Assembly (NCBI RefSeq): GCF_002165575.1
Contig: NZ_MXQF01000005.1
Location: 124,001-188,000 of the forward strand
Origin: Pseudoalteromonas sp. A601
GTDB taxonomy: Bacteria > Pseudomonadota > Gammaproteobacteria > Enterobacterales > Alteromonadaceae
Reading direction: 5' to 3'
DNA length: 64,000 nucleotides
The translations under genes and the position numbers were made by a program. The notes under the pieces are model-generated. The model ran no database searches, had not been told where the DNA came from, and worked only from the letters and a program-made list of their open reading frames with translations. Shown here piece after piece: positions 16,134-26,145 of this stretch (position 1 is its first letter; the number at the start of each line of letters is the position of its first letter).

Positions 16134-19100
16134 TTAATCATCCCAATCAAATTTATATAATATGTCGGCACTTCGAGTTAAGCCACTGGTAATTTCGATA
16201 TATAACTGGGACAACAATTGATAGCGCACAGCAACTTCGCTGAGCGACTCAAAAACCCCGACACTGTATTTTACTTGGACACCTGGCGCAACATAACCTG
16301 AAATTTCCACTTTAGTGTCATCTCCGCTACCTTTAGAGCTGAGACTAACGTCTGATAAACCAAAGCTCTCACCCACTTTTGACACCACACCTTCACTTCG
16401 ACTTACCCCTTGGGCTAATAATAGCTGCGTTAACATTGCATCGGTCGAGCTGTCGCCTTCGTCAAGCGGCTGACCGTTGAGTAGGTACGCTAGAGATTGG
16501 CCCTGATCCATTGCAGGCTCTGAAAAGACTTTTAATGAAGGCTGTTCTACGTTACCTGTTAAAGTAATGCCAGCAACCACATCGTTCGCGGTATTTTCAG
16601 GGTTACGAATTGCCTTTATATTTAAATAAGGTTTGTCTATCGGCCCACTAAAACCAACCTGCCCTGTGCTTATAATTAAGTCTTGGCCAAACGCGCGATA
16701 AGTACCTTCGCGTAAGTTTAGTTCACCCGTCGCTATCATTGGCGTTTGCTGATCCATCTTAATTGTTAAATCACCCGCAATTTTAGATTCGAGCCCAAAC
16801 GAATCAATACGTACATCATTCTGCACAATTAATTTTAGGTTTATATCGTAATCAAAGGGAACGGCTGTTGATTGCTCTATTTGTTGATCAATGATGACTT
16901 CATCATCACTTACCTGCACAGCCCCCTCTGGTAACTCTTCGATTGTAATACGCCCATAAGGCACTACAACTTGGCCGACTAGTTTGAATACGTTGTCGGC
17001 AAGGTTAATGTCTAAATCCGGCGACACCTTAAACAGTACCCCTTGTTGCGCTTTAACATAAAACTGTTCACCATTTATGGCTAAATTAACTGCCGGCTTA
17101 GCCCCTCCCCAGTCAATATCACCACTTAGAGTTATATTGCCACCTTCAGTGTCATTGAGCTTTCCATCTAAAGTCGCTTTAGTTTTATCAAAGCCAATAT
17201 TTATCCTTGAGTCAACGACGGATACCGGGAGCTGTTCACCTTGAAGATCAACTTCATCAATACTGACTTGCCCATTTAATAATGGCTCGGTTAACGAACC
17301 ATTCAAAGCTATCTGGCCACTAATATCACCTTTAAGTTGCTCTAGCGTACCGATAAATGGTTGCAAATCGGCTAACAAGATTTTATCAATATTTATATTA
17401 CCAGATAGCGTTTGGCTTGACGGTAAATCTTGCACCGAAATATCAGCATTAATGTCACCTAACAGACTCGAATTTAACGTTGCCTGCAGTTGGCCACTTT
17501 GTGAGTTAGCCTCCGCTTTTAGATTTAACGTTTCGATAGGCACTCGATATCTTATTTCTTCATCGATAAATATTGCAGCCAAATCTTGAGACTGCAATGA
17601 TGCAGTTAACTTTTTCAGATTTGCTGACTGCCAATTGGCTGCAACTTGACCTGTTATGCCGCCTTTGGTGACTAGGTTTTCAGGTAATAAATGCTTAAGC
17701 TCTGCTAAATCTAAGTTATCAAGACTAGCAACTAAAGAGCCAATATCATTCGCTTGCGTGAGTTGATCAACACATAGTTTACTGCTTTGAGTCTGCCAAC
17801 AGTGTTTATCAACAGAGAAGTTGCCATTTTCAGTATTAAATGTTGCTGCCACTTTGGGAGCAGCTGTTAGCTCTAAGGTATTGTCAGTCAATAACACATC
17901 GCTTAGCTGGCCTTGCCAGATTTTATTGACCATTGCACCTGCAATTTCAAATTCGGCTTTTCCTTCAAGTGCATCGAGTTCAAATTGCACGAGGTGATCT
18001 TTTTTATCCCCTGTAGCATTCACGCTAATACTATTAATTTGTTGCCCTGCAAGTTTTGCATTGCGTACTTTTATATTGGCGTTTGTTTGCCAATCGGCAG
18101 CATAATTAAAATCAGACTTTATCGATAACGCTGCAACAGCTATGTCGTCATAAGTTAAATCCTGCAAGGCTAAGTCTAAATTAACTACCGGCTCTAAACG
18201 TTCACCGCGAATGGAAAGGTGACCATCACCAGTCCCAGTAAAAGGCAGCTTTTTTTGTTCTGATTTATTTAAATACAACTTGCCATCAATATTCCATTGC
18301 TGCTCGATATGGCCCGCTAAAGACAACTTATTTTCGCCACTTGTTAGCTCAAGTGCTTTTATATTTGCATGTAAATTACTGTTTAAATCGAAGTCTGATA
18401 TAAAGTTAAAGTTAACTTCATCAATAACCCCCGTTAATTGACTATCTTGCATAGATAATTGCCACTTGTTATTCGAAGCATTAAAAGAGCCAGCAAATTG
18501 ACCTGAAATATCACTGGTGACACTATCTGTTAAATATTGCGCTTTAAGTTGATCTAACTGTCCAGAAAATTGGCTTTTTATACCATTTTCCCAGTTTGCT
18601 GATGCTTTTATCGTTGCGCGGCTTTCGTTTGCAGCTAAAGCGAGTCGTTCCACATTTATTTGTGTTAATCCACCATTTAACATTGCATTTAAGTTTACCT
18701 CAGGATAAGCGCCCAGTTGACTGTTCCCGGTCAGAGTTAACATATAGTCATCTGCGTTACCTTCGCCATTCAAAGCAACATTTGTCACTTTTACTGGGTT
18801 ACTTTGAGCATCTAATTGCCATTGTTTTATATAGGCTTCAAGCGTAAAAGGAAAGTTTACAGTCTTCAGATCAGCTTGTAATTTGGCTGATAATGGGTAA
18901 AGGCCTTGAGTGCTCACATCGAGCTGTAAATCTGATAAATCACCACTGGCTATTAAAGTTAATTGATGATCAACACTAGCAACGTCAATTTTAGCATCTA
19001 AAGGGGTTTGCTCTTTGAGGTTAGCGTTCAGTTCAGTTGATAAATGCCATTGCTGGTAGTCAGCAGTGAGCGTTTCTAAAACCAGTTCACTGCTATCTAT

Positions 19101-19826
19101 TGAAAATGCAGTACGGATGCTTTTTACTTCATGTTGTTGCTCAGCTTGAGTAATTCGAACCAAGTCTATTGCTACCTCTTCAATATTTGCAGCCATAGGT
19201 GAAGTAAACTCAATATCAGGTAATGGAGCCAGTGCAGTTAAAGGTTCTGCTGGAGGCTTCTCAACCTCTTTAACTAACACGTCAACCTGCTTAATACTTA
19301 AAGACCTGAGTGTAACTAAGGATTCTTCTGCTTTAGCACTTAACTGAAATTGCTGGACAGTCACATCGGCACTAGCATGTGACAAGCTAAAAGTATTAAT
19401 AGCAACCCGTTTTACTGACAGCGCAATAGGTAGATTAATCTGCGAAGGCTGCTCAAGTACATCTTCATTTGACGCTACATCATCAGTTTCTTCAGTTTGG
19501 GCTTGATCCACGTTTTTAATATTTAAAGTAACTTTTTTAGCACTAAAATTTTCAACACACACCCCATCACAGTGCCACCAGTATAAATCAAGTTTTAATT
19601 GCTCTGCTGCGAAGTCTAAGCTTGGAGATCTATATGTTATATTGAACGTGTCGTTATATAAGAAGCGACCATTTTTGATATTAATAGAAAGTCCATCGAC
19701 TAATTTATTCGCAGTGTAAGCGATTAATTGATTACCTGGCGCTGTAAATAGCAAACAAAACAATATCACTAGTAAGGTGCTAATAAAGATAGTTAGTAAA
19801 GCTGTAATTTTTTTCATTTTTAACAT
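16134..19826 (-). CDS. tamB: Translocation and assembly module protein TamB
   Basis: TamB spans the periplasm as a hydrophobic beta groove. With TamA it helps lipid transport and outer-membrane protein assembly. The 1230-residue protein has one N-terminal inner-membrane helix (about 8-28), a long region of repeating beta strands of the AsmA/TamB type and a C-terminal TamB (DUF490) domain from about residue 880 with GRITIEELPEGAVQVSDDEV and a final ITSGLTRSADILYKFDWDD. E. coli TamB has 1259 residues. Its start overlaps the tamA stop (TAATG), so translation is coupled. Confidence 0.93.
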   Translation of the reverse strand: MLKMKKITALLTIFISTLLVILFCLLFTAPGNQLIAYTANKLVDGLSINIKNGRFLYNDTFNITYRSPSLDFAAEQLKLDLYWWHCDGVCVENFSAKKVTLNIKNVDQAQTEETDDVASNEDVLEQPSQINLPIALSVKRVAINTFSLSHASADVTVQQFQLSAKAEESLVTLRSLSIKQVDVLVKEVEKPPAEPLTALAPLPDIEFTSPMAANIEEVAIDLVRITQAEQQHEVKSIRTAFSIDSSELVLETLTADYQQWHLSTELNANLKEQTPLDAKIDVASVDHQLTLIASGDLSDLQLDVSTQGLYPLSAKLQADLKTVNFPFTLEAYIKQWQLDAQSNPVKVTNVALNGEGNADDYMLTLTGNSQLGAYPEVNLNAMLNGGLTQINVERLALAANESRATIKASANWENGIKSQFSGQLDQLKAQYLTDSVTSDISGQFAGSFNASNNKWQLSMQDSQLTGVIDEVNFNFISDFDLNSNLHANIKALELTSGENKLSLAGHIEQQWNIDGKLYLNKSEQKKLPFTGTGDGHLSIRGERLEPVVNLDLALQDLTYDDIAVAALSIKSDFNYAADWQTNANIKVRNAKLAGQQINSISVNATGDKKDHLVQFELDALEGKAEFEIAGAMVNKIWQGQLSDVLLTDNTLELTAAPKVAATFNTENGNFSVDKHCWQTQSSKLCVDQLTQANDIGSLVASLDNLDLAELKHLLPENLVTKGGITGQVAANWQSANLKKLTASLQSQDLAAIFIDEEIRYRVPIETLNLKAEANSQSGQLQATLNSSLLGDINADISVQDLPSSQTLSGNINIDKILLADLQPFIGTLEQLKGDISGQIALNGSLTEPLLNGQVSIDEVDLQGEQLPVSVVDSRINIGFDKTKATLDGKLNDTEGGNITLSGDIDWGGAKPAVNLAINGEQFYVKAQQGVLFKVSPDLDINLADNVFKLVGQVVVPYGRITIEELPEGAVQVSDDEVIIDQQIEQSTAVPFDYDINLKLIVQNDVRIDSFGLESKIAGDLTIKMDQQTPMIATGELNLREGTYRAFGQDLIISTGQVGFSGPIDKPYLNIKAIRNPENTANDVVAGITLTGNVEQPSLKVFSEPAMDQGQSLAYLLNGQPLDEGDSSTDAMLTQLLLAQGVSRSEGVVSKVGESFGLSDVSLSSKGSGDDTKVEISGYVAPGVQVKYSVGVFESLSEVAVRYQLLSQLYIEITSGLTRSADILYKFDWDD

Positions 19827-21550
19827 TAAATTTCAGGCCCTATAGTAATACTTAAACGCGTACTCTTACTTTCTTTTGTCAAACCCCACGCATGGTCAAC
19901 TCTGACAGGGCCAACAGGTGTTAAATAACGAAAACCGAAGCCAGCACCTACTTCAACCCTATCTGAAAAATCATTCGTCGCTGTACCACTGTCAACAAAC
20001 AAAGCTAGCCGCCAACTTTGCGCAAACTGATAGTTATACTCAACAGTACCTGAAAGTAAGTATTTTCCCCCGATTAAGCGCCCTTCATCATCCTTTGGAG
20101 AAATAGATTCGTAAGCAAAGCCTCGCACACTTTGATCGCCCCCTGCATAAAATCGAAGTGATAAAGGTACGTTATTTATATCATCAACGAGCATTGCACC
20201 CACATTTGCTTTTAAAAATACTAAATGCTTGTCCATATATGTACGTAGCCAAGCATTTTGCAGCTGCACGCGTACTATATTTGTTGTTGAAAACGCATCT
20301 TCTAAACCAAATTCAGCTGAGACTAGCCATTGCTCACCCCAATAAGGTGTAGTGCCACCTTTAGTGTCTTTTTTAGCATAACTAATGCCCGGCATTAACA
20401 TTTTAGAACTTTGTTCATCATCCCCTAAACGATACGTTTCATAGTCACGACGGATAAATGCTGTACGCACCCAGTCGTTCTCCGTTAGCCATTGGCGCTG
20501 TAATTGTGCTGTAAATATTTTGCTATAAATATCATCAGTTAATTCATCTTCAAGTTTATAACCGACTGAATAACGCCATAAATCATCATTGGGGTCATCC
20601 ACAGGAATGGTATAACCCAAAGAGATATCCTGCTGACGTTCGGAGACATTTAAGTTACTTTCAAGGTAGTGGCCATTTTCTGTGATCCAGGGCTTAGACC
20701 ATTTGAACCTTACTTTCGGTCCTAAGTCAGTGTCAAACCCTCCCCCAACTTCAAAACTGTTTTCTGGTTTATGTAGTACATCTATGTTTATTGGTACTTG
20801 TTGATTTGCTCGATTGGCGATATCAGCATAAACTCTCACGCTATTAAAATAAGGGGTCGTAGATAATGACAAGTTATATTCAGAAACTGTTGTAGCTTGA
20901 TATGGTTCGCCTTGTTTGAATTTAGCTAATGAACGAATGTATTTTTCTGCTGGACTTTCATTACCTAAAATTAGTTCACCAAATTGATACCTCGTACCAG
21001 TATCAAAGGTTAAAATGACTTCCGCGCTATTTAATTTTAGTGAAATAGCTAATTGATGAGCTTCCCATTTGACATCAAAATAACCTAGCTCCAATAATTG
21101 GCTTTCTATTTTCTTTCGCGCCGCATCATAATGACTGTGATTTAGAATATCACCTTGTTTTAAGTTTATTTTGTTAACAACATCCATCAATTGAGTGTCA
21201 TTTTTTCCTGCTCCATGTACATTCACACGAATATCGGCAATACGAGTGACTGGACCTCGCTCAATAGTTGCAACCAACTCTTGTGACTGTGAAATATAAT
21301 CTAATTTAATTTCAGGTTTATAATACCCTAATGCCTTTAGACTACTAGCTACTTGTTTTTTAGCATGACTGAGTACTGTACGCGTTACTTTTTCGCCTTC
21401 AAGTTGCTTTAAATATAGCTCTACATTTTTTTCAAGGTCACCACTTAGACCATTAATTTCATAACTTTTTACAATATTGGATGCAGCAACTAAATTGCTT
21501 GAAATAAAAAAGAATACGACTGCAATAAGCGTAAATATTCGACTAGGCAA
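19826..21550 (-). CDS. tamA: Translocation and assembly module outer-membrane protein TamA
   Basis: TamA is an Omp85-family protein with a signal peptide (about 1-23), three POTRA domains to about residue 265 and a 16-strand barrel. The Omp85 hallmarks are present: GGDQSVRGFAYESISP at about 470-485 (the lid-lock VRGF) and the C-terminal GFRYLTPVGPVRVDHAWGL ahead of the terminal strand. The length (574) matches E. coli (577). First gene of the tamA-tamB unit. Confidence 0.94.
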   Translation of the reverse strand: MPSRIFTLIAVVFFFISSNLVAASNIVKSYEINGLSGDLEKNVELYLKQLEGEKVTRTVLSHAKKQVASSLKALGYYKPEIKLDYISQSQELVATIERGPVTRIADIRVNVHGAGKNDTQLMDVVNKINLKQGDILNHSHYDAARKKIESQLLELGYFDVKWEAHQLAISLKLNSAEVILTFDTGTRYQFGELILGNESPAEKYIRSLAKFKQGEPYQATTVSEYNLSLSTTPYFNSVRVYADIANRANQQVPINIDVLHKPENSFEVGGGFDTDLGPKVRFKWSKPWITENGHYLESNLNVSERQQDISLGYTIPVDDPNDDLWRYSVGYKLEDELTDDIYSKIFTAQLQRQWLTENDWVRTAFIRRDYETYRLGDDEQSSKMLMPGISYAKKDTKGGTTPYWGEQWLVSAEFGLEDAFSTTNIVRVQLQNAWLRTYMDKHLVFLKANVGAMLVDDINNVPLSLRFYAGGDQSVRGFAYESISPKDDEGRLIGGKYLLSGTVEYNYQFAQSWRLALFVDSGTATNDFSDRVEVGAGFGFRYLTPVGPVRVDHAWGLTKESKSTRLSITIGPEI

Positions 21551-21712
21551 GTAATTTCCTTACTAAAAACAAGTTAACTTTAATGAGATTAAATAATACC
21601 ACAAGCCAGTGCCGTGACACAGCAACTCAAATGTGAAAATTAGTACGCTTAATTGCTTTATTTTGGTTACAATAGCGATAACGAATTTGAGATATTATTA
21701 TAGAGTTTCTAA

Positions 21713-22039
21713 ATGCAATTTCCTGATGACGACAATGGTCAATTACTAACTGAAATAGCTGATGCTGGTATTGATTTAGCACAAATGCACAAAATTGATT
21801 TCTACATTTTATTTGAACAAAAAATAGAAGCTGAAAAGTTTGCTAACATAATTAGTGAAGATGACTTAGCGCCAAGTACTGAGCTTGTACAATGTAAAGA
21901 TACCGGTATCTGGGAAGTAGTTACACAAGTTCAAATGGTGCCAGATCACACCTTACTGGGTCAAACTGAGCAGTATTTAGAAAGCATCGCAAATGGTCAT
22001 AATGGCTATGGTGATGGGTGGGGCTTAGAAAGCGAATAA
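21713..22039 (+). CDS. rraB: Regulator of RNase E activity RraB
   Basis: RraB binds and inhibits RNase E. The 108-residue protein matches the family core from DDDNGQLLTEIADAGIDL to DHTLLGQTEQYLESIA. The end HNGYGDGWG is the characteristic Gly-rich tail before an acidic end. E. coli RraB is longer (138) mainly because of its C-terminal acidic extension. It is divergent from tamA. Confidence 0.88.
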   Translation: MQFPDDDNGQLLTEIADAGIDLAQMHKIDFYILFEQKIEAEKFANIISEDDLAPSTELVQCKDTGIWEVVTQVQMVPDHTLLGQTEQYLESIANGHNGYGDGWGLESE

Positions 22040-22073
22040 GCTTTATACCCAAATATTTAAACCAGTTAAGTAT

Positions 22074-23828
22074 TTAGCGACTTAACTGGTTAGCTTTTCT
22101 AAAATTCCCCTGATAGTCAAATAATTTATCGGCCACTTTCCAGCCATACTTTTTATTTTTTCGCGCAATAACAAAATCAGGTGCAGTTAAATTAAGTTCA
22201 TCTGCAATTACATCATTGGCCGTTTTATACTCAATAGGTGCTCGCCCTTGTGAAGTACGTATGCCAAACTGTTTATTAAATATATAACGGGCTCCTGGAT
22301 GAGAAAAATCAAATATTTCATCACAACTAGCGCCATCTTCATCAAAATAGGTTAATTTAATAATATCACTATTAGAATTCAGTGCCTGCACACTCAAACC
22401 GCTGCAACGCAATACTAAGGCATCTTTTAAATTTAACGCTGCGCGTAATTTGTCATCAGGATCTGCAAGAGTTGCATCACATGTTTGGCATAGTCTTGCG
22501 GCAATATCATTTTGTGCTCCGCACTGGTCACACTCTTTAAACCTAAAACGATAATCACATTGCTCAGAATCGTCATCTGATTCTATTAAACCTTGGCAAC
22601 GCCGGCCAAAGTGTTCAATCACTTTACCTTGGCTATCCGTTTTACCCCAAAAGATGTTAGCAAATCCGCAGCCGGGGCAAAGTACCTGAACTGGCTCATT
22701 ATCACTTTGTGACTTTTTATTACCTACTTCTGGGTAAAATAGATCAAAGCCATTTCCTGCATAGTCAATCACTAAACAATCGTCTTTACCTTCACTGAGC
22801 CGTAGCCCACGACCGACAATTTGCTGATAGAGGCTGACAGACTCTGTGGGCCTTAAAATAGCAATAAAATCAACATGGGGTGCATCAAATCCAGTAGTTA
22901 ATACTGATACATTAATTAAAAATTTTAGTTGTTTTCTTTTAAATGCGGCAATAAATCTATCTCTTTGTTCAGCGCTAGTTTCACCTGTAATTAAGGCTCT
23001 GTGCTCAGCAGGAAAATAGCTTAAAATTTCCTGCGCATGACGTACAGTTGCAGCGAATATCATCACCCCTTTACGCTTGTTACTTAGAGTTAAAATATCA
23101 TTACAAATAGACTTCGTCGCTCGTGTATTAGCGCTAAGTAAATTATTTAAATCGTCTTGGTTATAACGCCCAAATGAGTCACTCGTTAACGAAGAAAAAT
23201 CATAATGACTTAATGCAGCATCCACTTCTTTTGGTGGAGTCAGATACTGATTTTTAATCATATACCTTAACGGTAGTTCAAATATACATGCTTTAAATGG
23301 GCTTTCATTATTCCCTCTAACAAACCCATGATAATGCTTATGATATACCCAACCTATACCCAGCCTAAATGGCGTCGCTGTCAAACCTAATACTTTTAAC
23401 TTTGGATTAAATGACTTCAGTGCAGCTATAACTTTTGCATACTGACTATTATCATCATCGCTAACACGGTGACATTCATCAATAATCACTAATGAATAGT
23501 GCTCATTTAATTTATCTAGGTTGCGTGATAAAGACTGAATACTGGCAAACGTCACTTGGTTAGCTAATGATTTTTGTTTCAAGCCTGCTGAAAATATACT
23601 CGCCTCAAGACCAAAGCTAGTATATTTTTCAGCATTCTGTTCAACTAGTTCTTTAACATGCGCTAACACCAAAATCTTTTGCTTTGCAATGCGCGCGAGT
23701 TCAGCGATAACCAAACTTTTACCTGCACCTGTTGGTAACACAATCAATGCAGCATCGTTGGTCTTTCTGAAGTGGGAAACTGTACGCGTTACAGCCTCTT
23801 GTTGATAAGGCCTTAATATATAACTCAT
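22074..23828 (-). CDS. radD: SF2 DNA repair helicase RadD (YejH)
   Basis: RadD is an SF2 ATPase that binds SSB and assists recombination and double-strand-break repair. The 584-residue length fits E. coli (586). Motifs seen: LRPYQQEAV (Q-like), LPTGAGKS at 31-38 (Walker A), IIDECH at 115-120 (motif II), GLTATPFRLG, and QQIVGRGLRLSEGK (motif VI). The C-terminal zinc-finger region CPGC...CDQCGAQ...CQTC is retained. It stands alone between rraB and the H-NS-like gene. Confidence 0.92.
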   Translation of the reverse strand: MSYILRPYQQEAVTRTVSHFRKTNDAALIVLPTGAGKSLVIAELARIAKQKILVLAHVKELVEQNAEKYTSFGLEASIFSAGLKQKSLANQVTFASIQSLSRNLDKLNEHYSLVIIDECHRVSDDDNSQYAKVIAALKSFNPKLKVLGLTATPFRLGIGWVYHKHYHGFVRGNNESPFKACIFELPLRYMIKNQYLTPPKEVDAALSHYDFSSLTSDSFGRYNQDDLNNLLSANTRATKSICNDILTLSNKRKGVMIFAATVRHAQEILSYFPAEHRALITGETSAEQRDRFIAAFKRKQLKFLINVSVLTTGFDAPHVDFIAILRPTESVSLYQQIVGRGLRLSEGKDDCLVIDYAGNGFDLFYPEVGNKKSQSDNEPVQVLCPGCGFANIFWGKTDSQGKVIEHFGRRCQGLIESDDDSEQCDYRFRFKECDQCGAQNDIAARLCQTCDATLADPDDKLRAALNLKDALVLRCSGLSVQALNSNSDIIKLTYFDEDGASCDEIFDFSHPGARYIFNKQFGIRTSQGRAPIEYKTANDVIADELNLTAPDFVIARKNKKYGWKVADKLFDYQGNFRKANQLSR

Positions 23829-23843
23829 CGATACTACTTAAAC

Positions 23844-23870
23844 AAAAAAGCCAATGACTTGATCATTGGC
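23844..23870 (-). terminator. Intrinsic terminator after the H-NS-like gene
   Basis: On the minus strand GCCAATGA, loop TCAAG, TCATTGGC, then TTTTTT. It lies between the H-NS-like gene stop and the radD start. Confidence 0.8.
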
Positions 23871-23892
23871 ATATTAACGGGCATATCGACTT

Positions 23893-24195
23893 TTATGCTA
23901 GATGCTTTGTGAGCTCTACACCTTGAAATGCTTTAGGGCGTTTACCACGTCCAGTCCACTCGACTATTTTTCCTTCAAACTCGATGCGGTACTTTGGCAT
24001 AACTTTAGTACGCTTATCACCCGCTATATCTTGTAGATCATCTAACGTTAAGCCCTTTTCTTTTAATAAATCTAACACTTCCTGCTTAGCTTGCTGCTGC
24101 TGTGTATATTTAGCAATGGCATTTTCAATTAGAGATTGTGCTTTTTCTAAATCAGTTAAACTTGCACTTTTAATAAATGATCGTATTTCTTTCAT
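23893..24195 (-). CDS. H-NS family DNA-binding protein, short form
   Basis: The 100-residue protein keeps the H-NS layout in shortened form: an N-terminal helical dimerisation segment (1-40), a linker and a C-terminal AT-hook-like DNA-binding domain with the motif WTGRGKRPKAFQG at 80-92. Canonical H-NS is about 135 residues with two dimerisation sites; here the second is reduced. It should silence AT-rich DNA, including foreign DNA such as the element at 1-8.6 kb (inference). It has its own terminator. Confidence 0.82.
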   Translation of the reverse strand: MKEIRSFIKSASLTDLEKAQSLIENAIAKYTQQQQAKQEVLDLLKEKGLTLDDLQDIAGDKRTKVMPKYRIEFEGKIVEWTGRGKRPKAFQGVELTKHLA

Positions 24196-24291
24196 TTTTT
24201 TCTCACTACGTTGATAAGTTTAAATTAGATAATAGATTCAAGTAAATTATAAGCGCATTTTTAAAATTAATCCAAGCCACTATTATATTAT

Positions 24292-24651
24292 TTAATCAAG
24301 CCACACTTTCACTGACCTATTCAACATTAAAAGCTCTTGGATTAATGTAAATACACTATTATTTATTTGTTTCTTATTTGATATACTTTCTTCGCAAGTT
24401 TCAATTTTAATACGTAGATGATCAATTTTTACCACCATGATAGAGCCCTTAATTTTATGTAACAACGCTTCACATTTATTTAAGTCTTTATGTTCAGCGG
24501 CTATTACAAGGCCTGATAAATCAGCGTTTAGTGTATCGTAAAAAACGTTTGCCACAGAAATAGCATCTTGCTCGCTACCAAAAATCGTAATCCAATAAGA
24601 TAAACTTGTTTCATCTTCGGTATTTAATGTGTTCTGCGTAGTTTTAGACAT
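24292..24651 (-). CDS. HPt domain phosphotransfer protein (orphan)
   Basis: The 119-residue protein is a four-helix HPt domain with the phospho-accepting His65 in LLHKIKGS (family pattern H-x-(I/L)-KGS). AGGAG lies eight bases before the ATG. No hybrid kinase or receiver gene is adjacent, so it must serve a phosphorelay encoded elsewhere. An open frame extends upstream of its start as far as 24776 with plausible codons, and probably is the tail of a lost gene; a decayed transposase borders it. Confidence 0.75.
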   Translation of the reverse strand: MSKTTQNTLNTEDETSLSYWITIFGSEQDAISVANVFYDTLNADLSGLVIAAEHKDLNKCEALLHKIKGSIMVVKIDHLRIKIETCEESISNKKQINNSVFTLIQELLMLNRSVKVWLD

Positions 24652-24776
24652 GTGCCCTACTCCTAATACTTCAACAACGGGTGTATCTTCAAAACTAACA
24701 CCACGTTGCTGTAAAAATAATTTTTGTTCTGGATCGGGCTGGTATTCACCTTTCGAGAAATAGGTAGTTACGCCCT
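24652..24776 (-). pseudogene. Possible tail of a truncated gene upstream of the HPt gene
   Basis: The frame of the HPt gene stays open upstream and reads a coding-like segment (YFSKGEYQPDPEQKLFLQQR, then GVSFEDTPVVEVLG) with no usable start. It ends at a stop at the border of the IS3 remnant. It may be the 3' end of a gene truncated by the insertion. Family not recognised; coding is uncertain. Confidence 0.35.
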
Positions 24777-24965
24777 AACGCGCTTATGATTCCACATGTA
24801 ACCTTTAACATTGCGTAAATATAAAAACATAAACCGCCCCCCAAATTTCGCTGACGCTGGCTTAAATCCAATAGCAACGCTGCAACTTCCTCATTTTCAT
24901 CATACAGTTTTGGCGTATAGGTTCAGAAGCCTTTGCCACTTTTTTGCTATTGCCTCCTGTGTTTA
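24768..24965 (-). mobile_element. Decayed IS3-type transposase (OrfB) remnant
   Basis: Two minus-strand frames together give the N-terminal part of an IS3-family OrfB. The first reads Y-T-P-K-L-Y-D-E-N-E-E-V-A-A-L-L-L-D. After a frame break in a G-rich run the second reads FMFLYLRNVKGYMWNHKRV, which is the conserved YLR...G..WNHKRVYR block before the catalytic domain. The DDE core and the rest are absent. Sequence from 24966 to 25087 shows nothing further I can assign. Confidence 0.7.
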
Positions 24966-25087
24966 CAATAAGTGAAAATTCTACATTTGGCTTCTATTAT
25001 TTTTTGGGGGATTACCATGGGGCGCGTCGTTCGAACTTCAAGGGATAAATTAAAAAAGGTTTCTTATTAAATCAAAACAAAGTAAAT

Positions 25088-25128
25088 AAAAAAGCCCGCG
25101 CTCATTATCAATAAGCGCGGGCTTTTTT
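25088..25128 (-). terminator. Intrinsic terminator of the apt-dnaX-ybaB-recR group
   Basis: AAAAAAGCCCGCGCT and AGCGCGGGCTTTTTT form a 15-bp perfect arm pair with an 11-base loop, 15 bp past the recR stop on the minus strand. A/T runs on both sides make it bidirectional. Confidence 0.9.
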
Positions 25129-25143
25129 AGTTAAGCATAAAGT

Positions 25144-25752
25144 CTATTCTTGACTAACCGCTTTTCGGCCAGAAAATGCATGCATTAAGGTCATGCCATC
25201 TAATAAATCAAGCTCTCCACCGACTGGAATACCATGGGCTATACGTGATGCTTCCACTTTATAGCGATGACAAAGCTGGGCAATATAATGCGCGGTTGTT
25301 TCGCCTTCAACTGTTGGGTTGGTGGCTAAAATCACTTCATTAATGCCGCCTTGGCTTAATTTTTTTTCAAGAATATCAAGGCCAATTTCATTCGGGCCAA
25401 TACCATCAATTGGTGATAAGTGCCCCATTAACACAAAGTATAAACCTTTATATTGCCCAGTCTGCTCAATGGCTAGTACATCAGTGGGTGATTCAACCAC
25501 ACATAAAATGCCGCTATCTTGACGTTTTGGGCTTAAACAGATTTCACATTGTGGTTGCTCAGAAAAAGTACGGCATGACTGACAATGCCCTACAGCACTC
25601 ATCGCTTTGGTCAGTGCATTACCAAGTTGCGTACCACCCTTACGGTCGCGCTCAAGTAAATGAAACGCGATACGCTGTGCTGATTTTGGGCCTATGCCCG
25701 GCTGACAACGCAGTGCTTCAATGAGTTGGCTTAAACTTTGTGAAAGTTGCAT
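25144..25752 (-). CDS. recR: Recombination mediator RecR
   Basis: RecR works with RecF and RecO to load RecA on gapped DNA. The 202 residues include the helix-hairpin-helix [20 protein letters not shown] near the N-terminus, a four-Cys zinc finger (CQSC...CEIC at about 57-72) and a Toprim domain starting [16 protein letters not shown]. The [11 protein letters not shown] motif is present. It lies 8 bp after ybaB, the conserved dnaX-ybaB-recR order. Confidence 0.96.
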   Translation of the reverse strand: MQLSQSLSQLIEALRCQPGIGPKSAQRIAFHLLERDRKGGTQLGNALTKAMSAVGHCQSCRTFSEQPQCEICLSPKRQDSGILCVVESPTDVLAIEQTGQYKGLYFVLMGHLSPIDGIGPNEIGLDILEKKLSQGGINEVILATNPTVEGETTAHYIAQLCHRYKVEASRIAHGIPVGGELDLLDGMTLMHAFSGRKAVSQE

Positions 25753-25760
25753 CGATTACC

Positions 25761-26087
25761 TTAAAACGGCATTTTCATACCTGGTGGTAATTGCATACCG
25801 CCAGTTACTTTACCCATGCGCTCTTGCGTTTCGTCTGCTACACGGCGAACTGCGTCATTACACGCTGCGGCAAGTAAATCTTCAATCATGTCTTTGTCGT
25901 CTTCCATTAAGCTTTCATCAAGCTCAACGCGGCGTACATTGTGATTACCAAGCATGGTTACTTTTACCAGACCTGCGCCGGCTTCACCAACTACTTCCAT
26001 AGTGGCGATTTCGTCTTGGGCTTTTTGCATGCGCTCTTGCATTTGCTGCGCTTGCTTCATCATGTTACCCATTCCACCTTTAAACAT
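25761..26087 (-). CDS. ybaB: Nucleoid-associated protein YbaB/EbfC
   Basis: The 108-residue dimeric DNA-binding protein has the typical start [20 protein letters not shown], a central [20 protein letters not shown] and the end [13 protein letters not shown]. It lies between dnaX and recR, as in most gammaproteobacteria, and is probably cotranscribed with both. Confidence 0.95.
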   Translation of the reverse strand: MFKGGMGNMMKQAQQMQERMQKAQDEIATMEVVGEAGAGLVKVTMLGNHNVRRVELDESLMEDDKDMIEDLLAAACNDAVRRVADETQERMGKVTGGMQLPPGMKMPF

Positions 26088-26145
26088 AATTCTCTCTCTT
26101 TGTGTAATCTTTAATTGTCATGAAGATAAGGGCTATTGTAACTAA

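Noticed and set aside
17913..18128. Plus-strand frames inside tamB
   Set aside because: Shadows of the long minus-strand gene.
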